Source of the DNA: Anniella stebbinsi
Lineage: Eukaryota; Chordata; Lepidosauria; Squamata; Anniellidae
Assembly (NCBI GenBank): GCA_029215795.1
Contig: JARDYH010000002.1
Coordinates: 361,486,973 to 361,550,972, forward strand
Length of the DNA: 64,000 bases
Direction: 5' to 3'
The notes beneath the pieces were generated by a model. It was not told where the DNA came from and searched no databases. It was given only the letters and a program-made list of their open reading frames with translations. Position numbers and translations under genes: made by a program. Of the stretch, positions 10,299-21,336 are shown piece by piece. The number at the start of each line of letters is the position of its first letter. Positions within the stretch are counted from its first letter, which is position 1.

Positions 10299-11040
10299 TC
10301 ATAGAATCATAGAACAGTAGAGTTGGAAGGGGCCTATGAGGCCATCAAGTCCAACACCTTGCTCAATGCAGGAATCTATCTTACAGCATATCTGACAGAT
10401 GGCTGTCCAGCCGCCTCTTGAAGGCCTGTAGTGTGGGAGAGCCCACAATCTCCCTAAGTCATTGGTTCCATTGCCATGCCGCTCTAACAGTCAGGAAGGT
10501 TTTCCTGATGTCCAGCCAGAATCTGGCTTCCTGTAACTTGAGCCCATTGTTCCGTGTCCTGTACTCTGGGATGACCAAGAAGAGATCCTGGCCCTCCTCT
10601 GTGTGACAACCTTTCAAGTATTTGAAGAATGCTATCATGTCTCCTCTCAATCTTCTCTTCTCCAGGCTAAACATGCCCAGTTCCTTCAGTCTTTCCTCAT
10701 AGAGCTTTGTTTTTAGATCCCTGATCATCTTGTTGCCCTCCTCTGAACACGATCCAGCTTGTCTGCATCCTTCTTGAAGTGCGATGCCCAGAACTGGACA
10801 CAATTCTCAAGATGAGGCCTAACCAGTGCTGAATAGAGGGGAACCAGTACCTCGCGCAATTTGGAAGCTGTACTTTTATTAATGCAGCCCAAAACAGCAT
10901 TTGCTTTTTTGCAGCCACATCACACTGTTGGCTCATATTCAGCTTGTGATCTACAACAATTCCAAGGTCCTTCTCGCTTGTAGTATTGCTGAGCCAAGTA
11001 TCCCCCATCTTGTAACTGTGCATTTGGGTTTTTTTCCCTA
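10299..11040 (-). mobile_element. CR1 LINE 3' portion
   Basis: The minus strand encodes YKMGDTWLSNTTSEKDLGIV, then further on LGMFSLEKRRLRGDMIAFFK and LDIRKTFLTVRAAWQWN, the end of CR1 ORF2. It finishes with the CR1 terminal octamer-type sequence ATTCTATGATTCTATG at about 10299. Frameshifts break the ORF. Confidence 0.92.
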
Positions 11041-11265
11041 GGTGTCGAACTTTTCCAGCCTTGCTACTTTGAGCCCTGTTCCCTAGACATGCTGGGAACA
11101 GAACATGGGCTCCTCTGCATGCACATTACAAGTAACCATCACCAGCTAAGCGTCCCATTCAAAATCATAATTTCCTTGATGAATTACACATTTGTAGAGA
11201 ACATAGTGGCAGCTGCAAATGAACATACATGCAAACACTGAAGTATCACAGGAAAATTATCGTAC

Positions 11266-11345
11266 CATCTGGAAGCTCTTTGCAAGATAAAGCATCATCA
11301 AGGTCCTTGGCGGTTGATGGATCAATGGTGAAGATGCATTCTTCC
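11266..11345 (-). CDS. DIS3L2: DIS3L2 exon, start of RNB catalytic domain
   Basis: This 80-nt exon encodes [20 protein letters not shown], then SCKELPDG. The IDP...DLDDA signature is the metal-binding motif of the RNase II/RNB fold. The conserved Asp residues coordinate Mg2+ for processive 3'-5' hydrolysis and all are present here, so this copy looks catalytically competent. The acceptor is CCCCTTTTGACAG and the donor GTACGA. One base at the start and one at the end give phases that join the 37822-37995 exon exactly. The intron between them is 26476 bp, which makes the exon easy to miss. The following exon, expected to encode the VGVHIADVSYFV region, was not found in positions 1-11265. Confidence 0.95.
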
Positions 11346-11639
11346 CTGTCAAAAGGGGGAGGAAAAAGGGAAACTTAGCTACTAGACATGTAAAAGAACA
11401 ACCACACAGATGACCAACAGGGAAACCGGTCCAGAGGATGTGCTATGGTTGGTCTTCCAAGCTGTGTATTCGGCCACATACAGAGTCCTTCAAAAACAGT
11501 ATGTGATTAAAGAGACAAATTCGTGGAGGAGGAGAGGTCCATGAAGGGGACAAGTAAGTCATGATGGCCCCATGGAATCTCTATGCACAGAGGTAGTTTG
11601 CTGCTGAATGCCAACTGCGGGGGAACAACAACAGGAGTG

Positions 11640-11765
11640 GGCTATGGCCTCCTTGTCTTGCTTGGCAGCTTCCTGGAGGCACCTGGCTAGCCACTGTGGG
11701 ATACAAGATGGTGAACTAGAGGGACCATTGGTCTGATCCAGCAGGATTCTTCTTATATTCTAGAG
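11640..11765 (+). mobile_element. CR1-like 3' tail fragment
   Basis: The sequence GGACCATTGGTCTGATCCAG followed by GATTCTTCTTATATTCT matches the 3' tails of the CR1-like copies at 25800-26225 and 52120-52265. Confidence 0.5.
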
Positions 11766-12462
11766 AACTGGAGTAATAAGAACATACAACTATTAAGAAC
11801 TTATGCAAACTAGGTTGCATAGAGCCTGGTAGAGAAATAATGCTGTCACTGTCCTAGCCATGGTTAATAGGTTGTGTACGCATATACTCCCTTTTGTTCC
11901 CCTCCCCAGAGCCAATTCACCCCTCTCTTTCCTCGTCAATCTTCACTACGGTTAGAGCATTCACTCTACACCGAGGCTAACTGCAGCCAACGTTAACCAG
12001 ATTTCCTCAACCAGAATGTGTACTGCCATCTCAAATTCTGGATAAGATAGGAACCCTGGTTAGCAGTAGTGATATTTAGCATCGTTGTAGATGCAGTGCT
12101 AAACTACAGAAAAGGCGAACAAGGGAAGGGAGGGAGGGAGGCATTTGCACCAGAGTAGACGGGGAGTGTGAAAGCCCAAGCTCTACTCTTGATGCCTTGA
12201 CTATGGTTAAGAGATTGGCAGCATCAGGTCTTGGCCAAGAACAGGCATTTTTAAAGGGGAAGGGGGAATCAAGGTGGCAATCCCCATGCAATTTGATGCT
12301 GGCACCTAGGAATTTGAAATACTCATTTTGCTACGTCGTTGGGCTTGTGCCTTTAAAAAGATATGCCGGCATCTACAATTATGATTTTTTTTCCCCCAGA
12401 CCTGAAAGTATCTGTTCTCTTTCTGACAGATACGTGCTTTTTTTCCTCCAGTTTAAACCGAC
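11766..12462. other. No clear feature
   Basis: Intronic sequence with no recognised repeat. There are short TTAACCAG/CTGGTTAG words around 11990-12065 that could be remnants of an inverted-repeat element. Confidence 0.3.
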
Positions 12463-12596
12463 CTTCCCCAAGCTGGTGACCTGAAGATGTGTTGGACTGC
12501 AACTCTCATGATCTCCATTCTGCATGGCCACTGGATGGGAATCATGGGAGTTGTAGTCCAACACAACTGCAGACCACCAGCATGGGAAAAGCTTGG
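12463..12596. mobile_element. Small palindromic DNA element (CTTCCCCAA family)
   Basis: The inverted halves CCTTCCCCAAGCTGGTG...GTGTTGGACTGCAACTC and GAGTTGTAGTCCAACAC mirror each other. Other copies are at 18491-18595, 42127-42223, 42831-42960, 50709-50791, 52005-52076, 52991-53124 and 61256-61342. Confidence 0.65.
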
Positions 12597-12984
12597 TCTC
12601 AATAAACCGGAGCTGTTTCAAGGTCCAAAATGCACTCAACGATGTCTGTGGATTGCATGCAACACAGGGCACCAAGCCGAAACACCTGAAAACTGGATTC
12701 TTAAAAGACAGCTTTCTCCAAAGCATTTCTGGGCCCTCCATAGAACAGTTACATTCAACAATAATAAAAAAAGAACTTTCTAACCATATAATTCAAGGCC
12801 AACCACATTGTTTGCATCATCAACAAACAGGTAAACACAAATACAGCTTATATCTACATCATTTATATAAATACTTTGGACATGGTCCTTGCCCATGTAT
12901 GAAGGGACCAGTATGGGAATCTCCATACGTATCAAGTGCAGGCAGGCAGGCCAGAGAATGGGAGGTTTGTGCAAGAAACAGAGC

Positions 12985-13185
12985 TGCAAGCCAGGAAATC
13001 GTCAGTTCAAATCTGGTCTCTGACATGAACTTACTAAGAGACCTTAAGGCAACCTCAGCCTCTTTTCTGCAATATGGAAGAAGAATAATGGTAGCCTACA
13101 TTAAAGGACTGTGGCAAGGATTACAAGAGAATTTGTGTAAGTAACCTTGAACACTCAAAAGTAGCATGTAAATGCTAGTATATTT
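12985..13185 (+). mobile_element. MIR/CORE-like SINE fragment
   Basis: A box-B-like AGTTCAAATCTGG is followed by GACCTTAAGGCAACCTCAGCC, a GCAATATGGAAGAAGAATAA segment and GGATTACAAGAGAA. Their order and spacing match MIR-type elements. It is divergent. Confidence 0.5.
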
Positions 13186-13249
13186 ATGATACACAATTCA
13201 TTTATATATTTTATCTGGGTGGTTTTTTTCACGGCTCCTGTCTGTTTTA

Positions 13250-13262
13250 TTTTAATATTGCA

Positions 13263-13301
<39 letters not shown>

Positions 13302-13600
13302 CTCTTTCTCACTTATGGCCTTTTGTCTAGACGGACGTGATGGGCTTTGCCAAGTCACGCTGTCTTTTATCGATTCAGGAATTTCCTGACGATTGAGCAT
13401 GTTTTAAGTATGACTGCTTTCTGGATGTTGGTGTGGATGTATTTTGGTAGGCCCAGTTTCTGGAGGTTTTCTGTATAGTTTTTTGATGTGATGCCGGTGA
13501 CTGATGTGACTAATGGAATAATTGTGACCTTTTCCTGTTGCCATAGTTCTTTGACTTCCATGGCCAGTGGTGTATATTTGTCTCTCTCTGTTCTTCTTCT
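13250..13600 (-). mobile_element. R4/Dong-like LINE 3' fragment
   Basis: Minus-strand EVKELWQQEKVTIIPLVTSV and LQKLGLPKYIHTN match the R4-like copy at 15597-16278. The 3' end lies at an AAT-repeat tail (13263-13301). The 5' side ends at an expanded GAA tract. The clade name is inferred from the endonuclease-type C-terminus of the plus copy. Confidence 0.7.
13263..13301. repeat. (ATT)n tail of the R4-like LINE
   Basis: An uninterrupted trinucleotide run at the 3' end of the LINE fragment, likely seeded by its tail. Confidence 0.9.
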
Positions 13601-13647
13601 TCTTCTTCTTCTTCTTCTTCTTCTTCTTCTTCTTCTTCTTCTTCTTC
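13589..13647. repeat. (TTC)n microsatellite
   Basis: About 19 uninterrupted units. In the related LINE copy the equivalent site encodes EKEEEKRDKY with GAAGAAGAAAAG, so the repeat probably grew from LINE coding sequence. Confidence 0.95.
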
Positions 13648-14589
13648 CTGCTTTCTATAAATTGCCTTGGGTTAGGTGTGTGTGTGTATGTGAGAGAAAG
13701 AATAAGAATAGAGAGGGGGTTAGAGAGAGAAAATCTCTTTCATGTTCTTGCAGCCTAGCTATCCAGTGACAAACCAACTACAGCTATAATCTATGAAGTA
13801 TCTTGCTTCCATGAATACATATTCCTTCAATTAAAAACCCATTAATGAATGGAATTTCAAAAAAGCAATTGCACTCCAAGATACACTGCTTACATAACGT
13901 CTCGATTTACAGTCCTCCGCAGAATCACGTCTGAACGGAGAGGGAACGCCCCACGCATGTAGGGCGTTCCAGGTGCCTTTACTGGGCTGGTTCTGGACCA
14001 GGTGCTACTGCAGTGGCCCAAAGGCCGATGCTGGGCCACTGTGCGCTAAGCTGGGCAGATAACATACAGCATTAGGCCACAAAGCACTTAAAACAAGGTC
14101 TCTCTTGTGCTGACAGGTCTTAAAAGAAAAGATGAAGGGCTCCTTCTAGAAACCAGAGGCTGCTGAGGTTTTGTTTCAATGGAACAGGTCGCTTATTCCA
14201 GCTGTTTGGTGCTGCAACCGCACAGGCTTGCCACCCATAGTGATCTGTAGCTCCAGGCAGTTTAAGAATTAATAGACTGGCAGAAGCAAAGAGCCCTGTG
14301 CTGGAAATGAACGGAACATAAATAGAACCATGCCAAAACTCTGAAAGCACATCGAGGGAAATATAGCAACGAGCAGAGGCGCTCTGCTTTGAGACGCTCG
14401 GCCAATTACATCTATTAGCGGGGAGGTCAGCAATGGGCCCCTGGTTCACGAGAGTCCACGCCGGCAGGGAGTGCTGTATGGATTCCCAGCTCTTGGCGCA
14501 CTGAACTCCCAAACGCACCGGGCTCCATGTATCCTTGCAAGCGAAGAAGAGAGGCAGCGTGCAACCGATCTGCTGGCTGTTTTGCAAGG

Positions 14590-15560
14590 CTGAAGGAAAG
14601 GTTATTTAAAAGATCCCCAAAATGGCCTTTTATGTGCTTGTGCATATTTGTAGCTTTAGGGTGAGTTAGAGAAGAAAAAAAACCTCCTTTCCAGCTAAAC
14701 ATATTTACTCAGACTGTAATAACGAAGAGGGGGACAACCACCCAGAAAGCACATTTTGTGCCTTTGATGATTGAATCCAACGCGCAAATTATCTTCTGAA
14801 GGGTTATTGTTTATTGCAAAAGATTTCTACTCTTGTAGGTAATTTTAAGGCAATGGTCACTTCAGGCATTATCAAAGAGGCATAGCTAAAATGGCTGCCT
14901 GAACCAAAACGTGCTTTTGACCTATTACTAGCAGGAAACCTGACCTGGAGGAAAGAGAACATTACGAGAAACATTCTTGCTCAATAAGGTTCATGCCCCA
15001 GACAGGTTAAAACCACAAAGGACAAGTTGGGAAATTTCTATAGAACTGTACACGAAAAAACAAAACATTATCAAATATGAATAAATACACAGAGGCAGGA
15101 TTAACAGAGTGTAATAATCAGAATGCAGCAAGCAATTGCATCATAAATCATGTTCAACTAAAAAAGTAAAAAGAGGATACTGGGTAAGGTTATTCTTGGC
15201 AGGGAGTAATCTCTGCTTGCAGAAATCTGAATTGACAATATATGAAATGTGTTTTGCCTTCTTTTCTTTGCCAATGGTACCCTTGTCAACAAATACCAAA
15301 GTATCACTTCCTTTCTATAGTTGCTTTAGATGTGCTTGCTTTTTGCTAATAAATGTTTAAAATATAGTCCATGAGCATCTGTTTATAATATAACTATGCC
15401 GAGCGGAGTGTAAAATGACCAAGTCCTTCTCAGCTTCAGAAAAGCCACATTTCTATAGTCAGGAAGTAGACGCCTGTCAAGATAACAGGTTATCTGCTTA
15501 ATAAGGTTAATTAGCCATGAATAATTTATCCTGCACTCTGCTCTTCACATCTTCAAATAA
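14590..15560. other. Low-repeat intronic block, possible conserved non-coding element
   Basis: About 1 kb without recognisable transposon sequence. It is moderately AT-rich and well mixed in composition, with words such as GGTTATTGTTTATTGCAAAA (14803) and GGTTAATTAGCCATGAATAA (15505). It lacks the mutational debris seen around it. This is only a pattern judgement. Confidence 0.3.
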
Positions 15561-15596
15561 TAATGATGATAATAATACAGAACCCATGAATAAATA

Positions 15597-16278
15597 AAGA
15601 ACAATCGTACAAATGGCTCTGGAAGGGTGAGCTATTTCCAGGAACAGAAGGATTCCTAATAGCTATACAGGATCAAGTTATAGCCACCAAGAACTACCAA
15701 AAATACATCATAAAAGATAACAGTGTAACAACAGACCTAGGCAGGAAATGCCATCAGTTCCAAGAAATAATAGACCACATAACAGGAGGATGTAAAATTC
15801 TGGCAGGAATGGACTATACAGACAGACACAATACAGCTGCAAAAATAATTCACCAACAACTGGCCATCAAATTCAACCTTATCAAACAATCTACACCATA
15901 TTATACATACTCACCCAAAACAATCTTGAAAAATGCAGATAAAATATACTGGGACAGAACAATTCATACTGACAAGACAATACCCTGCAACTGACCAGAC
16001 ATAACGGTCATAGACAAAAAAGAAAAACACACATACCTCATTGACATAGCAATGTCGAATGACAAAATTGTTGTTGAGAAGGAAGAAGAAAAGAGAGACA
16101 AATATACACCACTGGCCATGGAAGTCAAAGAACTATGGCATCAGGAGAAGGACACAATTATCCCATTAGTCACCTCAGTCACCGGCATCACATCAAAAAA
16201 CTATACAGAAAACCTTCAGAAACTGGGCCTACCAGAATACATCCACACCAACACCCAGAAAGCAGTCATACTTAAAAC
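15597..16278 (+). mobile_element. R4/Dong-like LINE, C-terminal endonuclease region
   Basis: The plus strand reads almost continuously as one protein: a zinc-knuckle-like CHQFQEIIDHITGGC, then YTDRHNTAAKIIHQQLA, WDRTIHTDKTIPCN, a stop, PDITVIDKKEKHTYLIDIA, and EVKELWHQEKDTIIPLVTSV. The order of C..H..C knuckle, [K/R]PD and a D-x-A-like motif is that of the restriction-like endonuclease end of R2/R4-type LINEs. In-frame stop TGA near 15992 makes it inactive. It is cut at 16279 by a hAT-like element. Confidence 0.75.
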
Positions 16279-16690
16279 TAGGGGTGTGCACGGACCCCCC
16301 GGATCAGAGCGGGACCTCCAATTTTGTCCCGGATCGTATCGGACAAAATCGGAGGCCCCCTGGACCGGATCGGGTCCGATCCCGATCCAAAAATCGGACA
16401 TCCGATTTTTGGATCGGCCGCCATTTCCCGCCCCCCCCCATAGACTTGCATTGGGGGAAAGAAAGCTTTCCCCCAATGCAAGTCTATGAGGAAAAAATGG
16501 CGGCAGGTGGGTGAGGGGGAGCCTAACTCCCTCCTCCCCCTGGGGCCATCTGCTGTGGATGGCCCCAGCAGGTAAGCCCCCTCCCCCGCACTCCTTACCC
16601 CCCCCCCGGGGCCGTCCGCTTCCATCCGCTGGCACCCATGGGGGGTAAGCCCCCTCCCCCTCCCCCTGGAGAAGGGCTCCAGCTTAGCCA
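16279..16690. mobile_element. Truncated hAT-like MITE, CpG-rich
   Basis: The left end TAGGGGTGTGCACGGA is hAT-like. It is followed by strong internal hairpins: ATCGGACATCCGATTTTTGG and, at 16437-16489, CATAGACTTGCATTGGGGG against its inverted copy around a short GAAAG loop. The opposite terminus is not seen. It sits inside the R4-like LINE. Confidence 0.65.
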
Positions 16691-17049
16691 TCCTCTTGAC
16701 ATGCTAATTTTCTATGTACAGGGATTGGAGGTATATGGGGGCATGGCATAGGAACCCCCGTCCCCCAGTAGTTAGAAACAAGGATTAGATTGCATCATGC
16801 CTGGAGCCAGCTCTAGCTGAGAGTCCTCTTCCTTCCTGCTAACAACTGTCGCTGATGAGGCCATCAGAGTGAAAGGAAGAGGCAGCCAGGCATCCCTCTG
16901 TCATGCCTGGATCTGTATGAGGCTATTAGAGGGAGGAAATGGCAGCTCTTCCACTGTGTCCATGACCTTTTGAAGTTTGTAACTAAGAATCTAGTGCCTA
17001 AATTTACTTCCCCCACCTCTTCCCTCCCAATCCCCTTTCCTCTTGTGTC

Positions 17050-17171
17050 ATGTCTTTTAGATTGTAAGCCTGTGGGCAGGGACTGTCTTAAGAATTATTT
17101 TTGTAAGTCACCTTGGGAGCCTTTTCTAGCTGAAGGGCAGAATACAAGTGCTTAAATAAATAAATAAATTT
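17050..17171 (+). mobile_element. LINE 3' tail fragment
   Basis: GATTGTAAGCCTGTGGGCAG leads to GCTGAAGGGCAGAATACAAG and an AAATAAATAAAT tail, a common LINE 3' UTR ending in reptile genomes. The family is uncertain. Confidence 0.45.
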
Positions 17172-17817
17172 CAAAAGGCATTCTTAGCTATCATAAAAGC
17201 ACCCCCACCCCCATCATCACCATGGGGGAGATAGAAAATAAATCACACTTCAATATTTGAAGCACAATTGAATTCTCAACTTTGCAGCCGTTATCACCTG
17301 GGCACAGGGACTCCTTGTCACTAAAACAAGCAAACAGAACACTGGGAGACCGGATAATAACACTGGACTACACTGCAAAGTTGTCATACAGTACTCTCTT
17401 AACCCCCACCCCCACCCAGGATATAGAGACATACTGCTTCAGATACTGGAGGTACTACATAGCCATTGTGACTAGAAATTTCTGATGGTCACAGGCCAGC
17501 CCTGGAAGCTGACTCAGCTAGGTTTAATTTCTGGAGTTCCTGACCCTAATAGATCAGGCCTTCTGCATGTCCCTGAGAATGAACGCATGGAAAGACTCCC
17601 AACCCAGACCAGTAAAAAGGGATAGGAGGGCTATAGAAAAGTACTTAAATGTAACAGAGAAGAGCATTACTTGTATTATATGATGATGACTATCATTACT
17701 GTGAGGATGCTTGCAAAAATATTTCTTATTGAACCTTAACGGGAACAAGCATAAGTGACCACCACCTGTACCCCAGGTAATTACAAGGCCTAAGGACTTA
17801 ACATACCATGGATCAGT

Positions 17818-18236
17818 GGTCTGGAAACAAAGCCCTATGGGGTGAGTCTTAAAGAACTGGGCATGTTTAGCCTGGAGAAGAGGAGACTTGAGGGGGAACA
17901 TGATAGCACTCTTCAAGGACTTGAAAGGTTGTCACACAGAGGAGGGCCAGGACTTCTTCTTGATCATCCCAAAGTGCAGGACACAGAATAATGGGCTCAA
18001 GTTACAGGAAGCCGGATTCCGGCTGGACATCAGGAAAAACTTCCTGACTGTTAGAGCAGGACGACAATGGAACCCATGACCTAGGGCGGTCGTGGGCTCT
18101 CCCACACTAGAGGCCTTCAAGAGGCAGCTGGACAGCCATCTGTCAGGGATGCTTGAAGGTGGATTCCTGCATTGAGCAGGGGGCTGGACTCGATGGTCTT
18201 AGAGGCCCCTTCCAACTCTACTATTCTATGATTCTG
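17818..18236 (+). mobile_element. CR1 LINE 3' end
   Basis: Plus-strand text RGNMIALFKDLKGCHTEEGQ and [18 protein letters not shown] is the CR1 ORF2 C-terminus. It ends with CTACTATTCTATGATTCTG. Confidence 0.9.
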
Positions 18237-18490
18237 TATACTGGGATCGCTTGGACTGAGATGGAGAGCTGCATTTTTCTTATTTGCAGCCACAGAAAGG
18301 CTGAGATTCAGCAGTAGGAAATATCCCCAATATTACGCTGGGTGCCACCAGAGAAACTATGGAACCAACACTATGATTCCCAAAAGGGGAGCGGGGGAGA
18401 ACACTGCTACATGCTGTGATATTTCAGCTGACAGAAATTCCAACACGCACAGAGGGAACCCGCCCTCAGACAAGAGAGGAGGTTCTGTAT

Positions 18491-18595
18491 CAGCCTTCTC
18501 CAGCCTGGTGCCCTCCAGGTTTGTTGGGCTGCAATTCCCATCATGCCCAGCCAGCATGGGAATGCACCCCAACACACTTGGTTGAGGGGAGGCTG
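18491..18595. mobile_element. Small palindromic DNA element (CTTCCCCAA family)
   Basis: CAGCCTTCTCCAGCCTGGTG opens it and a mirrored GTTGAGGGGAGGCTG closes it. TGGGCTGCAATTCCCATCAT lies in the left arm. Confidence 0.6.
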
Positions 18596-18897
18596 ATCTA
18601 TACCTTAATGACAAATTAAAAACGAACACGTCACTAGCTGCAGATGGTATCCATCCAAAAGTTCTTAAAGAACTCGTGTGAAATTGTTGATCTTCTAAGA
18701 AAAATATGTCACAAGTTTCTAAGATTGGCCTCTATACCAGAGGACTGGAAAGTGCAATTTATGTACTCTTAAACAACGCCAATGCACTTGAGGCAGACAT
18801 GAGGCAGACAAATACTTACCTATGTTAATGTTAATATCATTTTTAAGAAGGTATCAAGGGGCAGGGGGAAAACCAGGAAAACCGGTTAGCTTAAGGT

Positions 18898-19566
18898 TTG
18901 CTTTTTGTATTTACATTTGTATACCGCCCCATAGCTGAAGTTCTCCGGGCAGTTCACATCGGATTAAAACAATTAAAAATGATATATAAAAATTTAAACA
19001 GCAAAAACATACAATATACACACACATTTAAAACCACTATAACAGCTGTAAAAAGCTATAAGCCTAAAACAAAACAGGAACAAAACGAACCCAGGCTCAT
19101 CAGATATTGCTAAATACCTGAGAGAAGAGGAAAGTCTTGACCTGGCACCGAAAAGATAACAATGTTGGCGCCAGGCGGGCCTCGTCGGGGAGATCGTTCC
19201 ACAATTGGGGGGCTTCCACAGAGAAGGCTCTCTCCCTTGTTGCCGACCTCCGTGCTTCTCTCGGAGTAGGCAACCGGAGGAGGACCTTAGATGTGGATCA
19301 TAGTGTATGGGTAGGTTTGTGTCGGGAGAGGCGTTCCATCAGGTATTGTGGTCCCAAGCCGTGTAAGGCTTTATAGGTTAAAACCAGCACCTTGAATCGG
19401 GCTCGGAAACATACAGGCAGCCAATGCAAGCGGGCCAGAGTAGGTCTTATATGCTCAAACCTTCTGGTCCCAGTTATCAATCTGGCCGCTGCATTTTGCA
19501 CAAGCTGCAGCTTCCGAACCGTCTTCTAAGGCAGCCCCATGTAGAGTGCATTGCAGTAATTTAACT
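18898..19566 (-). mobile_element. L2 LINE 3' fragment inserted in the CR1-like LINE
   Basis: The minus strand reads QNAAARLITGTRRFEHIRPT, then LHWLPVCFRARFKVLVLTYK and ALHGLGPQYL, the L2 ORF2 C-terminal signature. It ends at about 18905 with CGGTATACAAATG-type tail sequence. Confidence 0.85.
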
Positions 19567-20017
19567 TGGAGGTAACTTCTGGGTAAATTGGCAGAAAGCG
19601 GCAGTAGAAATAAAATTATCAAGCATATAGAAGGACAAGTCTTGTTGAAGAAGAATTTGCATGGCTTTTGCAAAGCTAAGTCCTTATTGACACCTTTAAG
19701 AGTGCCAATAAGCAGGTAGATAGGGGTGATCTGGTAGACATTGTTTAGCCTGACTTCCAAAAGGCTTTCGACGAATTGCCTTACCACCTTGATGGCCTTT
19801 AAACAAATAAGGTGATATATAAATGTTAATAATATATAATGAATGAATGAATGAATGATGTATAAAGACACCTGAGAAAACCTAACAATCATGGAATAAG
19901 AGCAGAGATCCTCTTATGGATATGTAACTGGTTAAAGAACAGAAAGTAGAGAGTAGAAATAGTCAATTCCAGCAATGGACTGGTGAAAACAGTCCCGTCC
20001 TCCAATATGAATTGAGG

Positions 20018-20806
20018 TAGGCTGACCAGGTGGCTCGGGATTTCCCGGTCCTAACCGGGAATCCAGAGGCCAACCGGGGGAAAACCGGGGTGGCGGGGGG
20101 TCACGCGGCGGTGGCAGCGAGACCCGGAGGCGGTGGAGGAGCTCGGGAAGCGGACGCCCCTGCAGGTAAGCACAAAGGGGGGCTCTTACCTGCTGGGGCG
20201 GCCGCTTCCCGGGCTCCTCCGCCGCCTTTACCGCCGCTGCCGGGCTCGTAAGGCCAGAGGCCGCGCGGAACAGGCAGGAGAGGGCCGGATCCGGAAGTGA
20301 CGTAACCGGCCCTCTCCCGCCTCTTCCGCGCAGCCTCTGGCCTCCTTGGGGCTCAATCGCGATGGCGATGAGCCCTGAGGAGCCCGGACGCCCACGCCCG
20401 CCTCTTCCGTGCGGGCGTCCGGGCTCCTCGAGGCTTGTCGCCATTGCGACGAGCCCCAGAAAGGCCAGAGGCCGCGCGGAAGAGACGGGAGAGGGCCAGT
20501 TATGTCACTTCCGGATCCGGCCCTCTCCCGCCTCTTCCGCGCGGGCGGCGACGGAGGACCCCGCGCGGCTGCGCGGGCGGCAGCTGAGGACCCCGCGCGG
20601 CTGCACGGGCGGCAGTTGAGGACCCCGCGCGGCCGCGCGGGCAGCGACAGAGGACCCCGCGCGGCCGCGCGGGCGACGGAGGAACCCAGCGGTAGGTCCA
20701 GGCTGGGTTTTTTTTTGGGGGGGGGGTGGCTTGGTGGGGGGGTTGTTTTGGGTGGGGGGGGCGGGGGGGGGACCGGGATTTTGACTTTTAAAATCTGGTC
20801 AGCCTA
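20018..20806. mobile_element. GC-rich hAT-like element with 8-bp target duplication
   Basis: The termini TAGGCTGACCAG and CTGGTCAGCCTA are a perfect 12-bp inverted repeat. They are flanked by exact AATTGAGG duplications at 20010-20017 and 20807-20814. An 8-bp duplication is the hAT hallmark. The 789-bp interior is very CpG-rich. It contains large inverted blocks (GGCCAGAGGCCGCGCGGAA and its mirror), a tandem GAGGACCCCGCGCGGC unit of about 35 bp in four copies (20549-20690), and long G runs at 20715-20775. Open frames there reflect composition only. Confidence 0.88.
20711..20775 (+). repeat. Dense G-run cluster
   Basis: Several runs of seven or more G separated by short spacers on the plus strand fit strong G-quadruplex potential. 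It lies inside the hAT-like element. Confidence 0.7.
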
Positions 20807-21119
20807 AATTGAGGCCACTGGTTTTAAACTTGTTCATAAGCGACCTAGCATTAGGGATGAGCAGTGAGATGGTCCAGTTTGCTGACAATACCAAATTACC
20901 CGGAGCAGTTAAAACAAAAAGGAAACAAGGAGTTCCAAATGGATCTTTCCAAACTGGGGGAATGGACATTAGAACGGCAAGTGCTGTTAAATGCAAGCAA
21001 GTGTGAAGTGATGATGGACGTTGGGCCAAACAATTCTAACTTCTCATGGGGTCAGAGCTGGCAGTAACTGACCAGGAACAGGATACTGGATGGATATAGC
21101 GCAATGAAAATCTCATCCC

Positions 21120-21294
21120 GCTGCTGAAGAAAGGCACAAAAGGTTTTAGCCGGCAGGCCTACCTAGTTGAATTTTAAGATGTTTTTAATAATGTATTAGC
21201 TTTATTTGTTTTAAAGTTTTATCTGTTTTATGGTCTTTGTATTTATATTTATTGTTGTTCCCCGCCTCGATCCAGAGGGAGAGGCGGGTAAGAA

Positions 21295-21334
<40 letters not shown>
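21120..21334 (+). mobile_element. L2 LINE 3' end with (TTA)n tail
   Basis: AGCCGGCAGGCCTACCTAG precedes an AT-rich UTR, CCCCGCCTCGATCCAGAGGG and an ATT-repeat tail. The same ending is at 33060-33212 and 49560-49665. Confidence 0.8.

Positions 21335-21336
<2 letters not shown>

Larger units (their letters stand above)
18610..21100 (+). mobile_element. CR1-like LINE, 5' reverse-transcriptase part, twice interrupted
   Basis: Three pieces read in order as one reverse transcriptase. 18610-18897 has AADGIHPKVLKE and IPEDW. 19567-20017 has a decayed FQKAFDE-type motif. 20815-21100 has NLFISDL, FADNTKL and a KLGEWT...NASKCEV stretch. The breaks hold an L2 fragment (minus) and a GC-rich hAT-like element. 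The FADD box reads FADN, and stops are present, so it is dead. Confidence 0.75.

Noticed and set aside
13263..13301. Isoleucine-rich peptide
   Set aside because: It is a translated ATT microsatellite.
20409..20807. Long Ala/Arg/Gly-rich frames on both strands
   Set aside because: They follow from the extreme GC content of the hAT-like element and its tandem units.
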